Positions 32,913-40,981 of a stretch of DNA of 64,000 bases are shown here, one piece after another. The translations under genes were made by a program, and so were the position numbers. This DNA comes from Lithodes maja (taxonomy: Eukaryota > Arthropoda > Malacostraca > Decapoda > Lithodidae), in assembly GCA_037953745.1 (NCBI GenBank), contig JBAKBP010000185.1:124001-188000 (forward strand). The letters are read 5' to 3'. Position 1 is the stretch's first letter; each line of letters opens with the position of its first letter. The notes under the pieces are model-generated. The model worked only from the letters and a program-made list of their open reading frames with translations, was not told the origin of the DNA and made no database searches.

Positions 32913-34115
32913 TTCACCCTGTTTAGGTTCGTTTCGGCTTATCTGGCCTTCTTTTTTGTTAGACAGATGTTACGTGATCTAGGGCACACGTAAATGGGCT
33001 CCTAAGTGTGTATAATGGAGACGCGTGTGGAAATAGCCTACCGAAGGTACGGGGGCGCCTGGCGTTCCTCGTATATGTTTTTCATTCTTTCTCTTTTCAT
33101 ATTCTTTTTTCCTGTTAGTCTGGGCATAGTTTAGCTTTTAGCTTAATTTAGCCTAGCTCGTTTTCTCATTCAGGAATTGCTATGCCCCTATGAGTTTTCA
33201 TTTTTTCATAGCCTAGGTGTACCGTTGGTAAACAATCTGAGATTTCGTTGGTGGCGGTGCTGTTTGTAGAGTTTGTGTCGGCCGCATTATTAGCGTTATT
33301 CCCGAGTCCCCCCTTTCGAGTCCTTCACTGTGTCTCAAGGGCCTGGGCGACAGGTGGTTCGTGATACTCCAGGGGTACCCCACGGGGGCCCCTCTTTCAC
33401 ACCACAGGGTTTTTCGCCCCTGACACATTCTCTGCTCACGGCTAGGCCACCCATTTTTTCACCAGTTTCATTTACTGGTTTTTGTTTTCTCTTCCTGTTT
33501 CACCTCCATCCTTTCATAGTCTTTTGCCCAATCCAGGGGTACCTCACGGGGGCCCCTGTTTGTGCGAAACCACCCTCCCTGCCACTTCTCCTCATGGGCT
33601 TTGCTCTATCTCTGTGGGTTGGGTGGTTCCTGGGGGATGTGCCTCCTCTCCCCTGGTGTGTCTTCCTTGCCTCTCCCTTGACCGGTTGAGTCAGGATATT
33701 ATCAAGGAAGACACTGCTCAGCTTGATGGCCATCGTCGCTTGGAGTTCATAAGGAGTTGACGCTTTTTATGGGCCTTTTTTGGTTTTCCTAGGCGCTCCT
33801 CTCGCTTTTTCGGCGCCGGACCATCTCGGCCGGTCCCGCAAATTTGCGGAGTGCTCGATTCGGTCCTCTGGGACGTTTCGGATCCCCGCACATTTGCGGA
33901 GATCGCTGGGGGGTCCCGCGGAGATGTGGGAGGGTTGTGTCGGTACGGTTATACCTCCATTGGCCCGCAAATTTGCGGTTATAGTTGGCTTTCACTGTTG
34001 ACCTTTTTTATGTCATATTGTTGCCTGATACTATATTGGTGTATGCACTTTACTGGTGTTATAGGCCCTGCATGTAAGATGTTGAGTGGTGGTTAACACT
34101 TTCTCCATCTTTGCA
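32913..34115 (+). other. DIRS copy 1, 5' leader; no clear gene
   Basis: Normal base composition. Contains 'caggggtaccccacgggggc' and a near copy 'caggggtacctcacgggggc' (about 33371 and 33534), three CCGCAAATTTGCGG-type palindromes, and a polypyrimidine tract followed by TTTGCAG at 34110-34115 that looks like a 3' splice site. A 130 bp stretch up to that point is identical in both DIRS copies. Confidence 0.6.
33836..33978. promoter_or_regulatory. Three 14 bp palindromes in the DIRS leader
   Basis: CCGCAAATTTGCGG at 33836-33849 and 33965-33978 and the variant CCGCACATTTGCGG at 33886-33899. Copy 2 has all three as the perfect form (51403, 51453, 51532). Repeated perfect dyads suggest binding sites for a dimeric protein; no function is known to me. 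Confidence 0.55.
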
Positions 34116-36770
34116 GGTTCTGCTAGTGCTCTTCCGCCTCGGCCGCCCTCCTCACCTACCTCTGTGCTCCCAGTTTAGGGTGAGTACGGATACCTGTTTG
34201 CATGTGTGTTCCTGTTTCCCCATGCTCCTTCCCTGATTCTTCTTGGACATTCTCTCCACTTACTCCTTCGACGTGCTGATTATGGTGTGTGTTCTTCTAG
34301 TGCAGGTAGGCTGCTTTGCTTTCGCCTTGGTTGTCGCTCCCCGTGCTTGGAGAGCCACAAGTCCTGCTTGCGCCACTCGCTCTGTGTGTCCTCTACGGCC
34401 TACCTCCCTGCTCTGTGTGGCACGTGTCTGGCCCTGGTGGTTGTGCTGCTCCATGGCCCTGGTTCCTTGGCGGCGGCTGTGGCCTCTGCTTCCCTTCCGT
34501 CGGTGTGGACGATGGTCTCCCGCCACATTCGGACTGTGGGCCGCCGTTCCCCTGCCTTTGTTGCCGACCGGATCCGCGTCGCCCTGGGTATCCCTGACCC
34601 GCCTGACGGCCGTTCACCTGGCCCTCTCCCTGCTCGGGCCCTCTCCCCTGGGTCCCGCAGCCGGTCGTCCCATCGTCGGGGGGTTCCCCAGCTCCGTCCA
34701 CGCTCTCGCTCGCCTCGTCGTCCGTCCTCTACTGCCCCTCGTCGTCCTCCTGATCGCCTTGACGACAACCATCGCCCTCGTCATGGTTCTCGCCCTGAGG
34801 CCGGGGTTAGCGGCTCTGCCCCTGTGCGCCCTCCCCTGGCCTCTCCGGAAAGGGGCTCTACTCCCTTCCGCCCGCTTCCCCAGGCCAGACGACTTCCTCT
34901 TACGTTGTCCTCTCCGCGCGCGATTGTTCATGCTGTAGCTGGCCCTCTGCTCCCTCCTCCTACACTGTCCGGGAGGGTCCGCCTGGATGTCGTTGCTTCT
35001 CCTACTTCACCTGCTTCAGTGCCTGTTCTTCCTTCACGGTCTCGTCCCGCGGTGGAGGTCCCTCCCTCCTCCGCCTCGGTGTCGGGCCGCCCGGTTATCT
35101 CAGCCCCGGGGATCCTTGCTCTGTTTCCCCCCGCGGCTCCTTCTGGCCTCCTTTCACCCGGCCAGCCTTCCCACTCCCGTCGTCCTGCTCCTCCTCATTC
35201 TTCTCTTCCTGACCTTCACTTACCGTCTCGCCAGGGGGGTACCCCTCCTCTTGCCTCGGTGGGGTTTCGCGAGGTTTCGGGGTCCCCTTTCTCAGGAGCT
35301 GACGTGTCGCTGGAAGAGGGGGATGGTGCTGTTTCCCCCTCGGCCGTTCGTGATCGGGGACGAGTCCCTCAACGGCGACACGACCGTCGTCGCTCGCCTT
35401 CCTTGGACCGCGACGCTGCTGGTTCGTGTCGTGGGTCTCGCTCGCGCTCACGCTCGCCCCTGCGGGCCGACCAATCTGGGAGGGGGTCGCCTCTCTCGGA
35501 TCGATTGTCGGCTATGCAGGGCTGGGTTGTGTCACGCTTCGACGGGCGCTTGGGGTCGATGGGAGACTCCCTCTTCTCGCGCTTCTTGGCGGTGACTCGC
35601 CCTCAGCGCCTCACCCTACCTACCCCTGCTACGGTCCCCCTCCCTTCTGCGGGCCTCCGCTCTGGTCAGCCTTCAGCCGCCCTGACATCCTTCTGGCTGT
35701 TCAGTCCCTGGCTGTGTTGACGGGTCTGTCCTCCTATGGGACAGGTTTGTGCGACGCCGGTACGCCTGGCTTAGCCATCATGCTCGGTCACCCTCTCCCA
35801 TTGGAGGCCTGGTTTGCTGAGGCCTTCGACTTCACACATCGATCCGTCGACGGCTCTCCTTCAGTCCCTCCCCCGGAGTCATCACTGATTTTGCCTCCTC
35901 TTGTGTCTGTCGGCGGGTTGGACGGCGCGTTCTGGTCCTGGATGAGCGCGCCCGTTCTTGAACTTTGTTCTATTGCTACCCCGTTCTTCTCTCACCCGGA
36001 TCAGCCCTCTGTCGCCAAGGTTTTTCCCTTGCGACAGAGGGTGACGGACTTATTGTCTTGTCTTTAGGTTCCCTCCAGACGTCTGTTCACCGCCTACGGC
36101 TTTTCGAGGCGTCTGCGCCAGGCGATCTTCGCGGGGGTTTGGACCGCGTTCAGCGGGTCCACCTTCGGCTCGCGGTGTCTTTGGTTCCCGAGCTGAAGGC
36201 GGTTTTGTGCGCGGCGACCCGGCGACGCCCGACGGTACGGTCCTCGTTCTGCCGGCCGGCCCCCTTGGATATTCGTCAGGGTTTGTTGTACTCTGCGCTA
36301 TATACATCGTTTTTTTTTATGCAGGATGCTTGGGTATGCTACGCTTCTCTGTCGGCGGCCCCTGCTTCCGACACGCGACGACGCGCTGTGTCGTTGTGGA
36401 CCCTGCTTCCGTCACGCGCCGACGCGCTGTGTCGCGCGCGGGGTCTTCTCAGTCCCGTCCTTCTGCCGGTCCTCTTCGGGGTGCTGCTGCAAGTGCTGCC
36501 GCCTTGCACGAGCGCAGGGCTTGGTCGTTGCAGGCCAGTGCGTTGGTTCCGCCTCGCACTTCTGTTCTTGCCCCTTTCATCCCCGCCGTGTCGGGGCTGG
36601 CCGGCCTTCCATTCCGGCCGCCCTTCGACGGGGTCAGCCCCGCGCCGGCCTGGGGTTGGGGTGGCCCGCCCTTTTCGACGAGGTTGGGGGGGGGGCGTAG
36701 AGGAGGTCAACGTGGTGCTCATGCCCGCACAGCCCGTACCGGGGGTACCTCCACGTCAACACAATGTGTA
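34116..36770 (+). pseudogene. DIRS copy 1, gag-like region
   Basis: A long frame from 34206 to 35720 (504 codons) is rich in Arg, Ser and Pro with RS-type runs ('RSRSSHRRGVPQLRPRSRSP', 'SRSRSRSPLRA') and 'FDGRLGSMGDSLFSRFL'. Similar sequence continues in other frames (35426-36067, 35965-36771), for example 'VTDLLSCL', then 'LQTSVHRLRLFEASAPGDLR' and 'LRLAVSLVPELKAVL', which read like the structured capsid part of a DIRS gag broken by frameshifts. I assign it from position ahead of RT. The strand is adenine-poor, so stops are rare and length alone proves nothing here. Confidence 0.55.
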
Positions 36771-36789
36771 GTTCTCTGGGTCGGCCTCC

Positions 36790-38306
36790 TTGTTCTCCTT
36801 CTCGCCTGGCCGACCGGGTCGCTCCCCTCCTCTCGGGTGCTCCCTCGGGTTGTTTTCGCCCTTGCGCCCCTCGGTAGCCGCGAGGGACGTTGGGGGCGGC
36901 GGGGTCTCACCTGGAGGTGGACGTCCAGACCCCCACTCCGCTCTTGTCACCGACGCCGGCCCATCTCTTCAGAGGTGGCCCACGTGTTCACTTCCATGCC
37001 CGAGCTGGGTAGCGTCGAGGGAGTTGACCGCCGGTCATCCGGTTTTCCTCTCCCGTGTCTTTCTGGTCCCGTCGGCGAACTGCGACGCGGTGCGACCGGT
37101 GGTGGATCTGTCGGCCCTCAACGGGCACATCGTGCACACACGGTTTCGGATGCTGCCGGTACCCCTGGTACACCTGGCCCTGTGCCCTCTGTCGTGGGTA
37201 GTGTCGCTGGCCCTCCAGGATGCGTCTTGGCTCGTTCCTCTCCATCCTCGCTTCCAGCGATTCTTGGCCGTTCGGACTTCCGATCGTGTGTTCCTGTTCG
37301 ACGGCCTTCCCTTCGGTCTCCGCATCGCGCCGCGGATCTTCTCCGCACATGTGGGGCAGGCTCTGGGTCCTCTCCTCAGGAGCGGGCTCCAGATCCTGTT
37401 TTCCTTGGCCGATTGGTTGGTAGTTTCCGAAGCCCTAGGACTGTGCATTGGCGACGCCCTCACAGTCGTTCGCACCATCGCACGGTTAGGGTTCCCCTTC
37501 GATGTTCCCAAGTCACGCTTGACCCCGTCGCGTGTCGTGCCATGGGTCGGTCTCGCATGGGTTTTGTCTGGCGCTACGGTGGCCCGGGGTCTGCCGGCCG
37601 CGGTGCATCTTCGGTGGAAGGTCTTCGCCGTGTTGCACTCGGTCTCCCTCCCGGGGTGGCTCTGGGACTCGTTCGTGGATTCGCTGCATTGGGCCGCTCT
37701 GCCCCTTCCCTTAGGGAGCCTCTGGCTACGCCGCCTCCTCCTCATGGGCTCCGCGGTGTTTCCGTTGCCCCTATGGATCGGCTCCTGCCGCTCCCGCGTA
37801 CCGTTCGCAGACGCTTCGGTCGCTGGGTTGCTCGGGGCTCGCTCTCTGCGGCTGTGCCCTGGACCGCCCCCCCCGCCGACGGTCTGGGTAGCCACAGATA
37901 CGTCGAGCGAGGTTGGGTGCGGTTCCCGATCGAACCTGGGACGTCCACTTCCCGGCAGATGGGTGGGTCTCCCTCCACTTACCCGTCTATGCCCTCGGAC
38001 TGTTGGTTCCTTTGTTCTTCCTGCGGGACCACGCGCTGGCCCTTCGGGGTAAGTCGGTGGCCTTCGGGTTGGACACTCAGACAAGCTGTCCCCTGTTTCC
38101 TTATGCGGGGGTCCTCCAGGTCGTTGACTCTATTGGGGGTCTCGGTGGAGTTGTTCTTCCTCACGGACCGACACCCCTTCTCCTTGCATGCCTCCTCCCT
38201 GCCCGGGCCTGCCACCCTGTGGGCGGCCGCCCTGTCGAGAGGGCAGGGCGTTCTTGTAGAATGGGCGATGAAACGGACTGTGTTCGCCGACCTCGCGGCT
38301 TCCTGA
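36790..38306 (+). pseudogene. DIRS copy 1, reverse transcriptase and RNase H remnant
   Basis: The frame 36790-38052 (420 codons) reads 'SRVFLVPSANCDAVRPVVDL', 'SALNGHIVHTRF', 'VSLALQDASWLVPLHP', 'VFLFDGLPFGLRIAPRIFS' and 'GLQILFSLADWLVVS'. Order and spacing match DIRS-type RT. The motif A position that should be Asp is Ala (SLALQD), and the motif C box that should have two Asp is S-L-A-D. RNase H follows: 'VWVATDTSSEVG' near 37890, then in other frames 'FFLRDHALALRGKSVAFGLD' and 'LPGPATLWAAALSRGQG', where family members have Asp/Asn at the Ala/Thr positions. Frames are shifted at least twice. RT cannot be active. The changed codons (GCC, TCC, ACC) differ by a single A-to-C step from those expected. 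Confidence 0.85.
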
Positions 38307-38324
38307 GGTGTTCCGGAGGTCGCC

Positions 38325-39700
38325 TTGTTCGCATCGGGGGTGCCGTGCCAGTTGCCTCTGGACCTCTCCCTTCGGCCTCGCGCTCCAAGGGGGGGGGCCG
38401 GACGCTTTCATGGTAGCCTGGTACAGGTGGCGGTCGATATACATCCTTCCGCCACCAGACGCGCTGTTGATGTGCCCAGTCCTCGCGAGGCTGCGGCTGT
38501 ACCACGGCTGCGTCTGGCTCCTCGCGCCTCTGTGGCCGGCACGGGCTTGGTCCGCCCGGTTGCCGCGGTGGTGCCCGAGTCCGGTCCCTCTACCTGTCTC
38601 CGGCTTCCACTTGGGCTAGGTTGGGGACCTGCGGACCTCGTTGGCCTTCGCATCGTGCTTGTTCATGAGGCACGGTGGCTCCCGGTCCCCGGCCGGGCCC
38701 TGACTGACTTCCTGCAGCGTTCCTGGCCGTCTTCTCCTTGGGGGACTTACGGGTCCCGCTGGAGGTCTTTTACTAGGTGGCTACAGGCCACTCGCCTGCC
38801 AGTTGGCTCTCCTTCCCTCATCCTACGCTCCTTGTTTCACCTCTTCCGTACACGTCACTTTCCAGTCGACGCTATACGTACCCCCTTGTCTGCCGTCCGG
38901 GGGGTCTTTGGGTCCGTCGCTGGGCTGGTCGTTCCGCCACGGGAGCTGGATTCCTTCCTGACGGCTGCCTTCCGGGATCGACCGCCTCCGCGCCAGGTCC
39001 CTCCGCAGTGGGATCTGGGGCGGGCTCTGGTCCTTCTGGCTTCACCCACGTATACAAGGGCCGCTACGCCGGTTCCGTTGCTCGGGCGTCCACTCTTCCT
39101 TGTCGCTCTGGCCACTGGGGATCGGGTGTCTGCACTAGCGGCGTTGTCACGGCCCCGGGACTGCGTGCGATTCTCCCCGTCCTTGCATGGCGTCTCGTTC
39201 GCCTCCTCCCCTCCTTTTGTTACCACGCATGGGAGGGCGGCCCCCGCTTTCCAGCCTTTCGCCGTCCAGGCTTTACGGCGTGGGCGTCCTCGCCATGTGT
39301 TGTGCCCGGTGTCAGCCTTGCACTCCTCTGTTGCGTCTGTGGCGCCGCCTTCGGGTACTGCTGTGTGGGTGTCTCCTCGGACAGGTGGGAGGCTCTCGCA
39401 GGTGCAGATGGGCCGCCACGTTTGTCGGACCGTTCGTGCCCGTCACCCTGTTTGTAGGGGTTCTGCGCACGATGTCAGATCCTTTGCTGCCTCCTTCCGG
39501 TTCCTGCCACGTCGATCCTTACCTGCCATCGCCTCAGCGGTTTTGTGGGTCTTCTATCAACTCCTTCATCTCCTCCTACCTCTCCGTGTCCAGTGTTCGA
39601 CCCCTTCGGCCGGTGATTGCTCTCGGGGGTCATGTTTCCTGGTGCTCTGGCGAAGATCCCTGGTCTTCCCACCTTGTTCCTCGTTCTTTTCCTTCGTTTT
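38325..39700 (+). pseudogene. DIRS copy 1, tyrosine recombinase remnant
   Basis: Frame 38325-39917 carries an N-terminal helical region ('RSLFHLFRTRHFPVDAIRTP', 'LSAVRGVFGSVAGLV'), then 'PLFLVALATGDRVSALAALS' with the first catalytic Arg, 'PRHVLCPVSALHSSV', and 'SAHDVRSFAASF' with the H-x-x-R pair. The segment with the likely nucleophilic Tyr ('SINSFISSYLSVSSV', around 39560) is in another frame, so at least one frameshift separates it from the H-x-x-R box. This recombinase type, in place of a DDE integrase, defines DIRS elements. Inactive by frameshift. Confidence 0.75.
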
Positions 39701-40258
39701 ATTTGACAAAGGGGAGGGGGGGGGGGGGTGTACGGGTTTGCAACACTGGATTGCAAGTTTGGGATTATGTATTGTTCCAGTACATAAGTGTTTTTGCCAC
39801 ATTGAAAATTGTGTTTTGTTCTTGTGTTCAGTGTTTTTGTTGGTTTTTGAAGAAAAGGGATTTTGGGTACAGTACCTTTTTGGTTTCAGACAAGTCTATG
39901 TTTTTGCATTACTATGAATGATGGGCATGTGTTAAAACTGTTCTTTTTAGCTACTCCTCAGTTTTTCACTCTTTTATTAAACTCTCTTGTTTAAATTGTG
40001 TCTTTGTCATTCATAATTTTGTTTTATGCATTGTTTTTTTTGGTAGGTTGGGCTTGGATGTCCTCCTCCTATTTGTTATGCAGCCTTGACGTTGGATTTG
40101 CCAAGACTACTAACAAATTGGGAGGTTTGACGTACCTCCCAACCTACCAAATAGGAAAACCTACTACTGTATTTGGTAGTAGTCTTGGAAAATCCAACGT
40201 ACATAATACCCTCCCTCACGCCGGACCCCTGCCCATCCGCGTTCTTCTGCTGACGTGA
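39701..40258 (+). other. DIRS copy 1, 3' UTR and internal complementary region
   Basis: Begins with a run of about 12 G (39717-39728). From about 39745 composition returns to normal and identity with copy 2 is close to complete. 40083-40200 is the internal complementary region: complement of the left end up to 'actaacaaa', directly joined at about 40116 to the complement of the right end 'ttgggaggtttgacgtacct'. Two small hairpins ('gggaggtttgacgtacctcc' and one around 'accaaataggaaaacctact') recur in the right terminal tail. Confidence 0.85.
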
Positions 40259-40611
40259 GATGTGATGACAAGAGAGGGTCGCTCATGCGCACGTTCGACA
40301 GGGATCTGCACATGACGGAACACGGGATGGGCCTTAAGCGGTAACTAAGGTAAACCCCTTTTTCTTCTCTTCTATGCTTTTTTCACCTTCGGTGGTAGTT
40401 TTGGTTAATGTACAACGTCTCCTAGAGCAAGATAAGGAGTAGACTCTAGACGTTTTCTTTTTAACCGCGGTTGGAATGACGACATAGCAATCAAAATAGA
40501 CAAGTCGTCATTGCAATTAGGTTAATAGCCTTGACGTTGGATTTTCCAAGACTACTACCAAATAGTAGGTTTTCCTATTTGGTAGGTTGGGAGGTACGTC
40601 AAACCTCCCAA
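40259..40611 (-). repeat. DIRS copy 1, right inverted terminal repeat and tail
   Basis: Complement of 30560-30858, followed by the right-only 50 bp tail 40561-40611 with a hairpin (GGGAGGTACGTCAAACCTCC). Confidence 0.9.
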
Positions 40612-40981
40612 TTGGTGGCTCCTTACGTTAATGACGTAAGAGCCAATGGTAATATGGCCTCGTTCCGGGCTCCTCTGAGCCCGGGTTAATCCTGATCACT
40701 ACGGTCGAGAACCAATAACTTCTTAGGGGGTACCCCTTAATCATTCCTAAGGTACGTCATTGAGACGGAGCCACTGAAAAGTGAAAAATAAAAGGAAAAG
40801 GAATAGTACAGTTCGAACACCGCGCCACTGCGCATTCAGATCTTCCTCTGTTCCCATGAGCATGCCCTGATATCCCAGTTGACTGGCCTCTCTCGTCCGT
40901 AGGCCATAGGAGGCAGACAAAGTTTACTTATCTCCACCACAGTGTTTATATAGCCCCTCTTCGACGCAACATTTTTGTCCA
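40612..40981. other. No gene; small palindrome at the DIRS junction
   Basis: Starts with an imperfect hairpin at about 40612-40648 ('attggtggctccttacgt' / 'acgtaagagccaat'). The rest holds no recognised feature. Confidence 0.5.

Larger units (their letters stand above)
30560..40611 (+). mobile_element. DIRS-like tyrosine-recombinase retrotransposon, copy 1
   Basis: About 8.05 kb once the piggyBac insertion is removed. Left inverted terminal repeat about 30560-30858, right about 40259-40560, then a ~50 bp right-only tail ending CCTCCCA. An internal complementary region at 40083-40200 joins the complement of the left end to the complement of the right end, the hallmark of DIRS elements, which circularise through a tyrosine recombinase. 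Order: leader, gag-like, RT/RNase H-like, recombinase-like. Flanks differ from copy 2 (AT-rich here, satellite there); 'att' lies at both outer junctions (30557-30559, 40612-40614). All coding parts are damaged. Confidence 0.9.

Noticed and set aside
34116..39745. ADAR-type A-to-I editing as the cause of the adenine pattern
   Set aside because: A/C and A/T differences are as evident as A/G by eye; A-to-I would give A/G only. Kept as partial contributor at most.
34116..39900. Dozens of long overlapping open frames on both strands (for example 36207-38306, 37035-38084 minus)
   Set aside because: Every stop codon, on either strand, needs an A on the plus strand (TAA, TAG, TGA; TTA, CTA, TCA). 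The strand is adenine-poor, so frames stay open by composition. Only frames with RT, RNase H or recombinase motifs were kept.
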